64,000 nucleotides of DNA from an uncultured Oscillospiraceae bacterium (lineage in GTDB: Bacteria; Bacillota; Clostridia; Oscillospirales; Ruminococcaceae): positions 1-64,000 of the forward strand of contig CAJFJV010000004.1 in NCBI GenBank assembly GCA_904384225.1. Reading direction: 5' to 3'. The translations under genes were made by a program, and so were the position numbers. Shown here piece by piece: positions 42,957 through 52,794 of the stretch (positions within the stretch are counted from its first letter, which is position 1; every line of letters begins with the position of its first letter). The notes beneath the pieces are model-generated. The model saw only the letters and a list, made by a program, of their open reading frames with translations, was not told where the DNA came from and did no database searches.

Positions 42957-44833
42957 ACTTTTCCCTCCTTTTGTTGCAGCCATATCAATAAGACCGAAAC
43001 ATCTGCCGGGCTTACACCTGATATCCGCGAAGCCTGTCCAATATTTATGGGGCGAATCTTCTGTAATTTCTCTCTTGCTTCTAAACTAAGCCCGTTTATT
43101 TTTTCATAATCTAAATTTACCGGCAACCGCTTTGCCTCTAACCGTCGCATCTGTTCAACTTGTGCCAACTGCTTTTGAATATATCCAGCATATTTGATTT
43201 CGATAGCCACTTCTTCACGTACCGCATAAGGCAAAAGCGGTGCTGAAGCATCAAACTGTATCACATTTTCATAGGAAAGCTGCGGCCTACGAAGCAAGTC
43301 AGCGATATGTGTACCGGTCGAAATCGGGGATGTTCCACGTGAAACAAGCATATCATTTAAAGCTTTGCTCGGAGGAAGCGTTTGTTTTTCCAAACGCGCA
43401 ATCTCTTGTTCAATTTGTTTCATTTTCGCTTCAAAACGTGCATACCGCTCTTCGGAAATCAATCCTATATCATATCCAAGCGGCGTCAACCTTTTATCTG
43501 CATTATCCTGCCTTAAAATTAAACGGTATTCACTCCTTGAAGTCATCATACGATAGGGATCGGAACATCCTTTAACTGTCAAATCATCGATTAAAGTCCC
43601 GATATAAGAACTTGCCCTATCTAATATAACAGGCTCTTTGCCTAAAATACTTCTTGCTGCATTGATGCCGGCAATCAATCCTTGTGCCGCAGCTTCCTCA
43701 TAACCAGACGTACCATTAAACTGCCCCGCACCATATAAACCAGGAACCGCTTTAAATTCTAAAGTTGGCATAAGCTCTAACGGGTCACAGCAATCATATT
43801 CAATTGCATAAGCGTTCCGCATTATTTCTGCATGCTCAAACCCTTCAATCGTCCGAATAAACGCTAACTGAACATCCTCCGGAAGGGAAGAAGACATTCC
43901 CTGCATATACATCTCTTCCGTATCTTCGCCCATTGGCTCCAAAAAAAGCTGATGGCGGGGCTTGTCAGAAAAACGTACAACTTTATCTTCAAAGCTCGGA
44001 CAATAACGCGGACCGATTGCCTCAATTCTTCCGCTGTATATCGGAGAACGGTGCAAGTTTTCCCGGATAATTTCATGTGTCTTTTCATTTGTATATCCCA
44101 TATAACAAACCACTTTATTGTAAAGCGGACCTTCTGTTTCAAAAGAAAACGGGACAACCGGGGTATCGCCCTCCTGCACTGTAAGCTTAGAAAAATCTAT
44201 GCTTCTTCGATTTAGACGGCAAGGCGTTCCGGTTTTAAAACGGCGTATTGTAATGCCTAAGGTTTTCAGCATATCTGTAAGCCCAACACTTGGTGCCACA
44301 GCATCAGGCCCGCTGGAATAGGAAACTTCACCGACATGTATCATACCTCTTTGATACGTCCCAGTGCAAATAATAGCCGCCTTTACAGTATAATGTGCAA
44401 AAAGACGCGTAACCACTCCATTAATCCTGCCTTCCGCATCACAGGTAACGGAGACAACCTCATCCTGTTTCAGCCATAAATTTTCCTGATGCTCTAAAAC
44501 AGATTTCATATAAGCATGGTATGCACGGCGGTCACTTTGTACGCGTAAGCTGTGCACTGCCGGCCCTTTTCCTCTGTTCAGCATACGGCTCTGCAAAAAG
44601 GTAGCATCCGCAGCTTTCGCCATCTCTCCCCCAAGGGCATCAATTTCTCGAACAAGATGGCCTTTTGCCGTGCCTCCAATTGAAGGATTACAAGGCATAT
44701 TGGCAATGGTATCCAAAGACAAGGTAAAAAGAATCGTCCGCATTCCAAGCCGTGCAGAAGCCAGCGCCGCTTCTACACCTGCATGACCCGCACCGATAAC
44801 CGCAATATCATACTCTCCCATTTCATATATCAC
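42953..44833 (-). CDS. mnmG: tRNA uridine-5-carboxymethylaminomethyl modification enzyme MnmG
   Basis: FAD subunit of the MnmEG complex that modifies U34 of several tRNAs. The N-terminal FAD motif is [40 protein letters not shown] near residue 45, [12 protein letters not shown]-like [12 protein letters not shown] and [16 protein letters not shown] near 435 are conserved. 626 residues is normal. The start is GTG with AAGGCGG at seven bases. A parS-like site lies within the gene. Confidence 0.97.
   Translation of the reverse strand: MIYEMGEYDIAVIGAGHAGVEAALASARLGMRTILFTLSLDTIANMPCNPSIGGTAKGHLVREIDALGGEMAKAADATFLQSRMLNRGKGPAVHSLRVQSDRRAYHAYMKSVLEHQENLWLKQDEVVSVTCDAEGRINGVVTRLFAHYTVKAAIICTGTYQRGMIHVGEVSYSSGPDAVAPSVGLTDMLKTLGITIRRFKTGTPCRLNRRSIDFSKLTVQEGDTPVVPFSFETEGPLYNKVVCYMGYTNEKTHEIIRENLHRSPIYSGRIEAIGPRYCPSFEDKVVRFSDKPRHQLFLEPMGEDTEEMYMQGMSSSLPEDVQLAFIRTIEGFEHAEIMRNAYAIEYDCCDPLELMPTLEFKAVPGLYGAGQFNGTSGYEEAAAQGLIAGINAARSILGKEPVILDRASSYIGTLIDDLTVKGCSDPYRMMTSRSEYRLILRQDNADKRLTPLGYDIGLISEERYARFEAKMKQIEQEIARLEKQTLPPSKALNDMLVSRGTSPISTGTHIADLLRRPQLSYENVIQFDASAPLLPYAVREEVAIEIKYAGYIQKQLAQVEQMRRLEAKRLPVNLDYEKINGLSLEAREKLQKIRPINIGQASRISGVSPADVSVLLIWLQQKEGKV
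43331..43346. promoter_or_regulatory. parS-like site 3 inside mnmG
   Basis: TGTTCCACGTGAAACA, one mismatch to consensus, about 2.2 kb from the exact parS. Confidence 0.8.
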
Positions 44834-44849
44834 AGCGATTCCGCCTTTC

Positions 44850-46211
44850 TTATTTTCCTACACAAAAGTTTGAAAAGACGGAATCAACAACAGCATCCGT
44901 CACCTTTTCTCCTGTTATTTCCATCAATGCATCTATTGCATCCTCAATCAATACTGTTACCGCATCAAAAGTCATCCCGTTTTTTACTTCACAGATTACC
45001 TGTTTTAAAGACGATGCAGCCCGCTGCGTACAAATCCTTTGCCTTTCATTTAAAAGCATTGGTGCAAAAGGATCCACCCCGGAAAGGTTTAATGCAAGAC
45101 GTATTTCCCTTTCCAAAACATTAAGAGAAGAAGGATCATTCGCAGAAAGCACAACAACATGCTCAAAAACTTGGGCAATGCGTTCGGCATCTGTAATTAT
45201 TGGAAGGTCGCTTTTGTTGATCACTGCAACAGAAGTTTGCTCACCAGCAGATAAAATCATCTCATCCTCAGAAGACCATTTTGTTGACCCATCAAAAACA
45301 GCTAAAACCAAAGCTGCCTGCTCCATCCGCTGTTTTGCAAGAGAAATTCCGATCTGCTCTACTGTATCCGTTGTCTCGCGTATTCCAGCCGTATCTGAAA
45401 CCCGTAAGATCAAATCTCCCAATCTCACAGTTTCCTCTACAATGTCGCGTGTCGTCCCGGCAATATCCGTTACAATACTTCTTTCACATCTTGAGAGCAG
45501 ATTCATCAAGGTAGACTTTCCGACATTGGGCTTTCCGACAATTACAGTATCTATCCCCTCCCGAATCAGCTTGCCTGTATCAAATTGAGAAAGCAAGTGT
45601 TCCAATTTCATCAAAGCATTTCCTGTGGACGATAGGATCTCATCCTCGTCCACTTCCGGGATTTCTTCCTCAGGATAATCTACCCATGCAGAAAGGTGAG
45701 CGGCTAACTTCAGCAATTCCTCTTTTACAGAAGATATCTGTTTTGACAATGCGCCGGACAGTTGAGCGTTTGCCGCCCGAAGCGCCTCTTTTCCCTGTGC
45801 AGAAATTAATTCCATCACCGACTCTGCCTGAGAAAGATTTATTTTGCCATTTAAGAAAGCACGTTTTGTAAATTCTCCCGGCTCGGCCATTCTTGCTCCA
45901 TTCTCCAAAACTGCACGCAGTACTTCCTGCGTCAAATACAAGCCGCCGTGACAGGAAAGCTCTACAACATTTTCCCCCGTATAGCTATGCGGTGCGTTGA
46001 AAACTGTTGCAATTGCTTCATCTATTTTTTCATTATGAAAATAGATATCCCCATATGTTGCCGTGTAACCGTTTCTTCCCAAAAGCAGTTTTCCATTCCG
46101 TGCTCTAAAGACACGGTCAGCCACAAGAAAAGCATCTTCCCCAGAAATGCGAATAACAGAAATCCCACCTGCAGCAGCCGGTGTAGCAATTGCTGCTATC
46201 GTCTGTATCAT
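44850..46211 (-). CDS. mnmE: tRNA modification GTPase MnmE
   Basis: Partner of MnmG. The N-terminal tetrahydrofolate-binding domain includes [13 protein letters not shown] and [20 protein letters not shown] near residue 112; the G domain has [16 protein letters not shown] (G1), DTAGIRET (G3) and NKSD (G4). The C-terminal FCVGK carries the conserved catalytic-region Cys. 453 residues is normal length. Confidence 0.97.
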   Translation of the reverse strand: MIQTIAAIATPAAAGGISVIRISGEDAFLVADRVFRARNGKLLLGRNGYTATYGDIYFHNEKIDEAIATVFNAPHSYTGENVVELSCHGGLYLTQEVLRAVLENGARMAEPGEFTKRAFLNGKINLSQAESVMELISAQGKEALRAANAQLSGALSKQISSVKEELLKLAAHLSAWVDYPEEEIPEVDEDEILSSTGNALMKLEHLLSQFDTGKLIREGIDTVIVGKPNVGKSTLMNLLSRCERSIVTDIAGTTRDIVEETVRLGDLILRVSDTAGIRETTDTVEQIGISLAKQRMEQAALVLAVFDGSTKWSSEDEMILSAGEQTSVAVINKSDLPIITDAERIAQVFEHVVVLSANDPSSLNVLEREIRLALNLSGVDPFAPMLLNERQRICTQRAASSLKQVICEVKNGMTFDAVTVLIEDAIDALMEITGEKVTDAVVDSVFSNFCVGK

Positions 46212-46254
46212 TACGGTATTCCCTCCTCGCTACTGTGCAAAACCATTTAACGAA

Positions 46255-46281
46255 AAAGGTCGGGCAGAGCGCCCGACCTTT
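46255..46281 (-). terminator. Terminator or attenuator between jag and mnmE
   Basis: 11-bp stem AAAGGTCGGGC/GCCCGACCTTT with a TTTTT tail on the minus strand, within the 81-bp jag-mnmE gap. Confidence 0.8.
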
Positions 46282-46292
46282 ACATTTTCTCT

Positions 46293-47159
46293 TCAAAATT
46301 CGATTTTGGAGTAAAGCTCCGCGCTCTGCTCTTTTTCTTTAAAATCATCTTTGAGGATATCCTCCATGGTGCGCTCCGGCTTATGGGCATACGGCTTTCT
46401 TCCACTGCCCTGCCCTTTACGGGAGCCATGGCTGCTATAATTCTTCACAGGTGTCTCACTTAAAATGACCACACGGCGATTCGGCTCCTCGCCTTTTGAT
46501 TTGGAATAAACACCCGGAACCTCAGATACCACAGAATGGATAATCCGGCGCTCATAAGGATTCATAGGCTCCAAAAGCTGGCTGCGGCCAGTCTTTTTCA
46601 CTTTTGCTGCAAGACGGGCTGCCAACGCTTTGAGTGTTTCTTCCCTTCTCTCACGATAATTACCACAATCTAATGTTATACGGAAATACTCCCCGTCTAC
46701 CCGATTACACGCAAGTGCCACCAAATACTGTAACGAATCAAGCGTATCGCCATGATGTCCAATCAAGACAGCCACAGCATCGCCTTCAAACGTGATAACA
46801 GCACCATTTTCATCTTCTTTTACCTGCATTGTAACAGAAGTAAGGCCCATGGCAGAAAGAATGCCGGATAAATATTCCCTCGCTACTTCTACTTTTTTCG
46901 CACGATTATCTACGGAGATCTCCTTTTTTTCCGTATCCAAAGTATCCTGCTCCGCCTCTTGCTCTTCTTCGACAGCTTCCGTATCGCACTCGGCCATAAC
47001 CTTAACTACCACATATTTCAGCTTTTTTGAAAACAATTTCTGCTGTGTTTCCAATACTTCATGCGTACACCGCGCAGCTTCTACACCCAATTCTTTTGCG
47101 CCCTGTTCGATTGCTTCTTCAACGGACGATGCTTTGATTGTAACTTCTTTTAACATCAT
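46293..47159 (-). CDS. jag: Jag/KhpB-like RNA-binding protein
   Basis: Three-part protein: an N-terminal Jag_N domain (KEVTIKASSVEEAIEQGAKE), an acidic linker (about residues 60-85), a KH domain with GHHGDTLDSLQYLVALACNR, and an R3H domain with PMNPYERRIIHSVV. KhpB/Jag proteins bind RNA and affect cell elongation and division. It follows yidC, as usual near the origin. The C-terminal tail is Gly/Lys/Arg-rich. Confidence 0.93.
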   Translation of the reverse strand: MMLKEVTIKASSVEEAIEQGAKELGVEAARCTHEVLETQQKLFSKKLKYVVVKVMAECDTEAVEEEQEAEQDTLDTEKKEISVDNRAKKVEVAREYLSGILSAMGLTSVTMQVKEDENGAVITFEGDAVAVLIGHHGDTLDSLQYLVALACNRVDGEYFRITLDCGNYRERREETLKALAARLAAKVKKTGRSQLLEPMNPYERRIIHSVVSEVPGVYSKSKGEEPNRRVVILSETPVKNYSSHGSRKGQGSGRKPYAHKPERTMEDILKDDFKEKEQSAELYSKIEF

Positions 47160-47181
47160 GCATTTCTCCCTTCCGTAGAAA

Positions 47182-48240
47182 TCAGTCTTCCTTATATTCG
47201 TCGCCGTACTTTTCAGCCATGCGCTTTCTGGCTTCAGCTAAACGGCGCTTTGCCTCATCTTTTTGTCTGGCAGATTCCTCTGCACTCAAACGGGGTTTCT
47301 CCGCTTTCTGTACAGCTGCTTTATTTCTTTCATTCATTTGCTGCGTATAAGCTTCCATTTTCTCTCTTTTCTTACGCAGTTTCTCTCGGTTCTTTTCAGC
47401 ATTTTTATCCTTCATTTTTGCTACTTTTTCCGGCGGATACATTTTCGCAAGAAGAAGTGTCTGTATAATCATCAGAACATTCGATACCGTCCAGTAAAGG
47501 CCGACGCCAACAGGAAGCGTAAAAGCAAACCAAAGCGAAAGAAGGGGCATCAGCAGCATTGTCCATTTCATAGCGCCCTGCATCTGCTGGCCGTTTACAG
47601 ATTGTATCTTCATTGTAATCAACGTAGAAATAATCTGCGTTGCAAATGAAAGAATCGGAATAATAATGGTAAATCCCCAAACGCTTTGCGGTATTACGCC
47701 AAGGTTTAAGCCACAGAAATTCATATTAAAATTTTGAATTTCCATATAAGAAGACGCGCCAAAAATATCTTTAAATTGGGCAGCCAGCTCTCCGCCGCTA
47801 TGGATAATGTTGATAATTGTCAGCTGTGGCGCGCCGCCAGCGGAATCCCCCAGCAATTCAATTGCTTGAGAAATAAGATTGGAGTCAATATGCAGAATAT
47901 GGACAAGAGGATTGTAAATAACATCGATGATGCCAAACAAGAGCAAAAAGGTAATGATCATCGGCAGACAGCCTGCTGTAGGGCTCACGCCTTCCTGCTC
48001 GTAAAGCTTCATCGTTTCTTCATTCAGACGTTCTTTGTTTTTGGCGTATTGCTTCTGCAGCGCCTTTAATTTTGGTTGAACATAAGCCATACGCGCCGTG
48101 CTTTTTTGCTGCTTGACGCCAAGCGGGAATTGTGCAATTCTCGTCAAAACGATAAAGATAATCAGTGCCCAGCCATAATTATGCACGATATCATAAATAA
48201 AGGACATAATCCAGCCAAGCGGCGTGCCCAAAATATTCAT
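47182..48240 (-). CDS. yidC: Membrane protein insertase YidC/OxaA
   Basis: Inserts proteins into the membrane. It is the Gram-positive type without the large periplasmic domain, with core segments GWALIIFIVLTRIAQFPLGV, AYVQPKLKALQKQYAKN, GCLPMIITFLLLFGI and LPVGVGLYWTVSNVLMIIQT. Unlike many Gram-positive YidCs there is no lipobox Cys near the N-terminus. A long basic C-terminal tail (after about residue 270, rich in Lys/Arg) may contact the ribosome. ATG 48240 lies six bases after GGAGG. Confidence 0.95.
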   Translation of the reverse strand: MNILGTPLGWIMSFIYDIVHNYGWALIIFIVLTRIAQFPLGVKQQKSTARMAYVQPKLKALQKQYAKNKERLNEETMKLYEQEGVSPTAGCLPMIITFLLLFGIIDVIYNPLVHILHIDSNLISQAIELLGDSAGGAPQLTIINIIHSGGELAAQFKDIFGASSYMEIQNFNMNFCGLNLGVIPQSVWGFTIIIPILSFATQIISTLITMKIQSVNGQQMQGAMKWTMLLMPLLSLWFAFTLPVGVGLYWTVSNVLMIIQTLLLAKMYPPEKVAKMKDKNAEKNREKLRKKREKMEAYTQQMNERNKAAVQKAEKPRLSAEESARQKDEAKRRLAEARKRMAEKYGDEYKED

Positions 48241-48266
48241 ATTAAACCTCCAAAACCGCAAAGCGA

Positions 48267-48521
48267 TCAGTATTTTCTTTTATTGCGCCATTTCTCAAAA
48301 AAATGATAGGTATCCGGCACCGGATCCACTCCACCCTTACAAAGCGGATTACAACGGCAAATCCGTTTTACCGCAAGCCATCCTCCTTTTATGAAGCCAA
48401 AACGGCTGACTGCTTCATAAGCATAAGCGGAACAGGTTGGATAAAATCGACACGTAGCAGGAAACAACGGGGAAATGAAACGCTGATATAACCGGATTAC
48501 TACCAATAAAAAATGCTTCAT
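48267..48521 (-). CDS. yidD: Membrane protein insertion efficiency factor YidD
   Basis: An 84-residue protein with the signature [37 protein letters not shown] and GGVDPVP. It overlaps the rnpA stop by 4 bp, the conserved arrangement. Confidence 0.96.
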   Translation of the reverse strand: MKHFLLVVIRLYQRFISPLFPATCRFYPTCSAYAYEAVSRFGFIKGGWLAVKRICRCNPLCKGGVDPVPDTYHFFEKWRNKRKY

Positions 48522-48862
48522 CCTTTTTTTAATAACACCAACAGATGTTTTCTCATAATTCGTTTAACCTCGGTGGAGGTAGATTCCGGAGTAAGAGGCC
48601 GCGCAACAAAAACATAATCATAGGAAGAAAAAAGCTGCGGTTCCTCAGTGAGAAGCATCCGATATGCCGCCTTAATAATACGGCGTGCTCGATTGCGCTC
48701 AACCGCACCGCCGATTTTTTTTGACGTCGTTATCCCAAAACGCGGCGCCCCAATCCGGTTTTTCACCTGATACGTTGTCAAGATCGGATGTGCTTTATAC
48801 TTTCCTTGAAAATAGGCGCGCTTAAATTCTTTATTTAGTTTAATCGTAACTGCTTTTTTCAA
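48518..48862 (-). CDS. rnpA: Ribonuclease P protein component
   Basis: Protein cofactor of RNase P, which matures tRNA 5' ends. The motif [18 protein letters not shown] (near residue 51) is the RNR signature. 114 residues is standard. Confidence 0.96.
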   Translation of the reverse strand: MKKAVTIKLNKEFKRAYFQGKYKAHPILTTYQVKNRIGAPRFGITTSKKIGGAVERNRARRIIKAAYRMLLTEEPQLFSSYDYVFVARPLTPESTSTEVKRIMRKHLLVLLKKG

Positions 48863-48884
48863 CCTATATCTCCGTGCCTCGTTT

Positions 48885-48927
48885 AAAAATAAAGACCACT
48901 ATCCTTCAACAGTGGTCTGCTATTTTT
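48885..48927 (-). terminator. Hairpin between rpmH and rnpA
   Basis: AGACCACT/AGTGGTCT 8-bp stem with a ten-base loop, extended by A- and T-rich flanks. A partial terminator here would lower rnpA relative to rpmH. Confidence 0.55.
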
Positions 48928-48982
48928 AAGTTTTCAAAACAAAACTCATTCTCACAGTACCGCCCGTTTGGTGGATGCATGA

Positions 48983-49117
48983 TCAGTGAGACAATCTTTT
49001 TCTGCCCTTTGCACGGCGGCGAGCCAAAACTTTTCTGCCATTTGCGTCAGACATTCTTTTCATAAAACCATGTACTCTTTTACGCTGAAGTTTTTTCGGC
49101 TGATAGGTTCTTTTCAT
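48983..49117 (-). CDS. rpmH: 50S ribosomal protein L34
   Basis: A 44-residue basic ribosomal protein. It starts [20 protein letters not shown] and continues with [18 protein letters not shown], ending in RKRLSH. Standard position next to rnpA and dnaA. An in-frame stop TGA at 48983-48985 and ATG at 49115-49117 define it. Confidence 0.97.
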   Translation of the reverse strand: MKRTYQPKKLQRKRVHGFMKRMSDANGRKVLARRRAKGRKRLSH

Positions 49118-49216
49118 TATGGTAAACCCCCTTTAAAAGAAAAAATCTTATGTTAAGAAGTGCCGGAGGCATATCTTAAACGCGAATAAAGGCAAGGCAA
49201 AACCCTGCAAGTTAAT

Positions 49217-49245
49217 ATTATAAAGATGGGGTGGTTTTTTGTCAA
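49217..49245 (-). promoter_or_regulatory. Consensus promoter of the rpmH-rnpA-yidDC-jag operon
   Basis: Minus strand TTGACA (49240-49245) and TATAAT (49217-49222), spacer 17. Confidence 0.85.
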
Positions 49246-49688
49246 GCAAATCAACAAAAAAATTGAGAAGTTGCTTCTTTTAAACCGCTTCTTTCAGTGA
49301 GCAGACAAAAAAATCATACTTCTGTGCACCCTTTCCGGCTGCAAAAAGAGTTACATTATAATATAAGCTCAAAATCGAGGTGGAAAACTGAAATCACACT
49401 TGTAAATCGATACGGTTTTTGCTATAATGGCAATAAGCAAAAGCGAGTCCTACCGGTATTTTTCAACAGCCTTTCCTCTGTATTTGCACACTTTTTTAAC
49501 AAGGCAAGCGGTTTTATGTTTCTTTCAACTTTCGGCTGTGAAAAATCCGTTGATTATTCAGCTGAAAGCCGATCTTTTTTCTTTGTTTCCGGCGGTTTTC
49601 ACAGCGTTGGATCTTTTCCGCAAAGCTGTTGAATCGGCCGGTTTTTCATGTTCAGAACAAATATGCTCTCTGGAGGGATAACTGGCTT
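49246..49688. other. rpmH-dnaA intergenic region (possible upstream part of oriC)
   Basis: Divergent promoter region with imperfect DnaA-box-like sequences: TTTTCCACC on the minus strand near 49380, TTTTTCAACA near 49457-49466 and GTTTTCACAG near 49594. None is a consensus box, so a role in origin control is possible but weaker than for the dnaA-dnaN gap. A second open frame within this region has no ribosome site. Confidence 0.5.
49400..49428 (+). promoter_or_regulatory. Promoter of dnaA
   Basis: TTGTAA (49400-49405), 17-base spacer, TATAAT (49423-49428). The leader to the dnaA ATG would be about 255 nt, long enough for regulation. Confidence 0.65.
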
Positions 49689-51056
49689 ATGGAATCTTTC
49701 ACCGAAGTTGTCAATCTCGTTAAAGCTATCATCAAAGATCAAATCTCAGATACGGCCTATAATGTCTGGATCAGTGTAATAGAGCCGGTCAAATTTGAGA
49801 ACAATCAGGCGGTCATTCAAATAAAAACGCCATTTCAGCGCGACGTTTTAATAAAGCACTATCTTGAAAAATTTGAGAATGCATTTGAATCCGTGCTTGG
49901 TTTTCCAGTGGAAGTTGTGATTGTCACGGAAAACGATTTAAAAAATCTGGTCAACGAAAAAGATATCCCGCAGCCTGTAGAAGAACAGCCGCCTGTCTTG
50001 CAGCCTGATTATGAAAATACGTTTGGGGAGCCTTCAGGAAATTATGAATTCACGTTTGATACATTTATCGTAGGGCCCTCCAACAATTTTGCCTATGCTG
50101 CATGCAAAGCCATTACGACCGATAATCAAATCCGCTCCTACAATCCTCTTTTTATTTACGGTCCTTCCGGCCTTGGAAAAACCCATCTTCTCACGGCCAT
50201 TTCCAACGAAATAAAGAAAAACCATCCTGAACGGACTATTATATCTGTCAGCAGTGAAACATTTACGAATGAACTAATTGCGGCAATATCCTCTAGGACC
50301 ATCGATGCTTTCCACAACAAATACCGGAAAGCCGATATCCTTTTGGTTGACGATATCCAGTTTATTTCCGGCAAGGAAAGTACACAGGAAGAGTTCTTCC
50401 ATACCTTTAATGAATTATTCCTCGTAGGCAAACAAATTGTCTTAACTTCCGACCGTCCGCCAAAAGATATTAAAACATTGGAGGACCGTCTCAAAAGCCG
50501 TTTTGAATCCGGCCTTCTTACCGACATCTCCCCGCCAAACTTTGAAACAAGAATTGCCATTATCAACCGTAAAGCAGATCTTTTACAAATAGAGATTCCA
50601 CCGGATGTCACAGAATTTATTGCCAACCGGTTGAAAACAAACATCCGTCAACTTGAAGGGGCTGTAAAAAAGCTCAAAGCGTACAAGCTTCTTGCCGGCT
50701 CCCCTCCCTCTATTACAGTGGCACAGACGGTTATAAAAGAAATTTTAAACGATAACCAGCCTGTCCCGGTTACGGTTGAACGCATCATGGAAGAGGTCGC
50801 CAAAACATACTCTGTTACGGTTGATGATCTCCGTTCTAAAAAAAGAAGCCAGCCTCTTTCTTATGCCCGTCAGGTTGCGATTTATATTATTAAGGAAGTA
50901 ACCCAGATGTCGCTGGATCTGATCGGCAATGAATTCAGCGGACGAGATCATTCTACCGTTTCCTATGCTTTAAAACAAGTTGAACAGCAGATTTCTACCA
51001 ACGCACATCAAAAAGCGATCATTGACGATATCATTAAAAATATCCAGAATAAATAA
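49689..51056 (+). CDS. dnaA: Chromosomal replication initiator DnaA
   Basis: Binds DnaA boxes and opens oriC. From ATG 49689 the 455-residue chain has domain I (MESFTEVVNLVKAIIKDQIS), a short linker, AAA+ domain III with Walker A GPSGLGKTHLL and Walker B ILLVDDIQFISGKE, and domain IV with the DNA-binding signature GRDHSTVSYALKQVE near the end. GGAGGG is 11 bases upstream of the start; the in-frame codons before it are not conserved in the family. Confidence 0.98.
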   Translation: MESFTEVVNLVKAIIKDQISDTAYNVWISVIEPVKFENNQAVIQIKTPFQRDVLIKHYLEKFENAFESVLGFPVEVVIVTENDLKNLVNEKDIPQPVEEQPPVLQPDYENTFGEPSGNYEFTFDTFIVGPSNNFAYAACKAITTDNQIRSYNPLFIYGPSGLGKTHLLTAISNEIKKNHPERTIISVSSETFTNELIAAISSRTIDAFHNKYRKADILLVDDIQFISGKESTQEEFFHTFNELFLVGKQIVLTSDRPPKDIKTLEDRLKSRFESGLLTDISPPNFETRIAIINRKADLLQIEIPPDVTEFIANRLKTNIRQLEGAVKKLKAYKLLAGSPPSITVAQTVIKEILNDNQPVPVTVERIMEEVAKTYSVTVDDLRSKKRSQPLSYARQVAIYIIKEVTQMSLDLIGNEFSGRDHSTVSYALKQVEQQISTNAHQKAIIDDIIKNIQNK

Positions 51057-51440
51057 AGCTGTCTGTTTTTTTCAACAGGTCTGTTTTCAACAAATAAAAA
51101 AGGGAAAAAGCCGCTCAGAAAGGTTTTCAACTTTTTCAACAGAGTTTTCAACATTCTCTGCACATTCAACTGTTCAAAAGTTTAGAACTGCTTGATTGAT
51201 CTTTTCTTTCCACAATTCATACCGAAGAATAAACGCTATTTTCACAGGCAAAAAATCCGGAAAAAGCCGATAAACATCGCGTTTATTTGATTTGTCCACC
51301 TTTTCCACACCCCCTATTACTACGACTACTATATATTTATATTTTATTATGATAATGATGATATATAATAAAATATAATCCGGACAAAAACCGAACAAAC
51401 AACGAATCAGAACACACTTACTTAGCGGAGGCTGTTTTTT
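51057..51440. other. oriC: Replication origin (oriC) in the dnaA-dnaN gap
   Basis: A cluster of TTTTCAACA motifs (51069-51077, 51084-51092, 51133-51141, 51145-51153, plus a TTTTCAACT at 51124) is followed by tandem boxes TTGTCCACC (51292-51300) and TTTTCCACA (51301-51309). A short C-run (51310-51314) and a series of TA-rich triplets TAT-TAC-TAC-GAC-TAC-TAT from 51315 follow, then about 60 bases of nearly pure A/T. This is the layout of the Bacillus subtilis basal unwinding system: box, GC-rich spacer, DnaA-trios, unwinding element. Confidence 0.85.
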
Positions 51441-52556
51441 ATGAAATTTTCTTGTGAAAAAACCCTTTTATGCGAAGCTATCAACAATGTCCTTCCAGCT
51501 GTTTCTGCAAAATCAACGCTTGTTGCATTGGAAGGTATTTTGGTTCATTGCAAAAATGGGATATTGCGTTTGACAAGCTATAATTTAGAGTTAGGTATTT
51601 CTAAAAATATCTCTGTAAACGAAGAAGAAGAAGGCACTGTCATTTTAAACGCCTCCCTTCTTTCCAATATCGTAAATAAGATGCCTAACGGGATCGTAAG
51701 CATCAATTGTGATGAAAAATTATTGACCGTCATTTCCTGTGCAGATGTTGAGTTCACTATATTGGGGATAGACGCTATGGAATTTCCTGATATCCCATCT
51801 GTAGAAAATGGAACTACTTTTTCTCTTTCTTCTTTCCTTTTACGAAATATGATTTCGCAAACTTTATTTGCCGTAGCTCAAAATGATCAAAATCCGGTCC
51901 ATACCGGTTCTCTATTTGATATTGCAGACGGTGTTCTCAATGTCGTATCAGTAGACGGTTATCGGTTGGCTATGCGGACTGAAAAAATCAATATCGAAGA
52001 TACTTTAAAATTTGTTGTTCCCGGCAAGACACTCGGTGAAATCGTAAAGCTTCTTTCAAAACTATCAGCCGAAGACGATGAAGAACAGGTTGAAATCAGT
52101 GTTTCATCTAAGCATATTTGCTTTTCAGCAGGCGGTTATGTTATGGTATCCCGCCTCTTAGAAGGGGAATTTATTAATTATCGCAATGCTATCCCCAAAG
52201 AAAGCCTGACCAATGTTGTTATAGAAACCAAACCCTTTTTAGATAGTATCGGCCGCGCCTCCATTATTATTAATGAGCGTGCGAAAAGCCATATTCGCTG
52301 CACATTTTTAGAAAACGAAGTCAAGTTGTTCTGCGAAACGCCTCTTGGGAAAATAAACGACACGGTTCCGGCTTCTTGTGATGGCCCTGAGGTTGTGATC
52401 GGCTTCAATAACCGATATATGGCGGATGCCTTGAAGGCAAGCGAATGCGAAAAGCTTAAAATTGAAATGAATGGGCCAATATCCCCTATGAAGCTTGTTC
52501 CGCTGGACGATGACAGCTTTTTATTCTTGGTATTGCCTGTTCGTTTAAAATCATAA
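51441..52556 (+). CDS. dnaN: DNA polymerase III beta subunit (sliding clamp)
   Basis: A 371-residue ring-forming clamp of three repeated domains. Start [20 protein letters not shown] and the C-terminal binding-groove end [15 protein letters not shown] are typical. It follows oriC directly and heads the dnaN-yaaA-recF gene set, with a GCGGAGGC ribosome site. Confidence 0.97.
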   Translation: MKFSCEKTLLCEAINNVLPAVSAKSTLVALEGILVHCKNGILRLTSYNLELGISKNISVNEEEEGTVILNASLLSNIVNKMPNGIVSINCDEKLLTVISCADVEFTILGIDAMEFPDIPSVENGTTFSLSSFLLRNMISQTLFAVAQNDQNPVHTGSLFDIADGVLNVVSVDGYRLAMRTEKINIEDTLKFVVPGKTLGEIVKLLSKLSAEDDEEQVEISVSSKHICFSAGGYVMVSRLLEGEFINYRNAIPKESLTNVVIETKPFLDSIGRASIIINERAKSHIRCTFLENEVKLFCETPLGKINDTVPASCDGPEVVIGFNNRYMADALKASECEKLKIEMNGPISPMKLVPLDDDSFLFLVLPVRLKS

Positions 52557-52569
52557 CAGAGGGTTTCAG

Positions 52570-52794
52570 ATGAAAGAAGAATGCATAACAATCCATACAC
52601 CATATATAAAACTGGATCAGTTTTTAAAATTCTGTGGTGTTACGGATACCGGCGGCATATCCAAACAACTGATTGCAGACGGTCTCGTCTGTGTAAATGG
52701 AGAAATCTGTACAATGCGCGGTAAGAAATTGAGAAATGGGGACATTGTTTCTTTTAAAGAGCGATATTTTCGTATAAAAGGTGAGAACGAGTGA
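52570..52794 (+). CDS. yaaA: S4-domain RNA-binding protein YaaA
   Basis: A 74-residue S4-like protein between dnaN and recF. The S4 core is [20 protein letters not shown] followed by [12 protein letters not shown] and [11 protein letters not shown]. Implicated in ribosome assembly in Bacillus (named RlbA/YaaA); its stop overlaps the recF start as GTGA. Confidence 0.92.
   Translation: MKEECITIHTPYIKLDQFLKFCGVTDTGGISKQLIADGLVCVNGEICTMRGKKLRNGDIVSFKERYFRIKGENE

Noticed and set aside
51301-51400. AT-rich tract considered as a CRISPR or simple repeat
   Set aside because: No regular repeat-spacer structure; the pattern is explained as DnaA-trios and an unwinding element.
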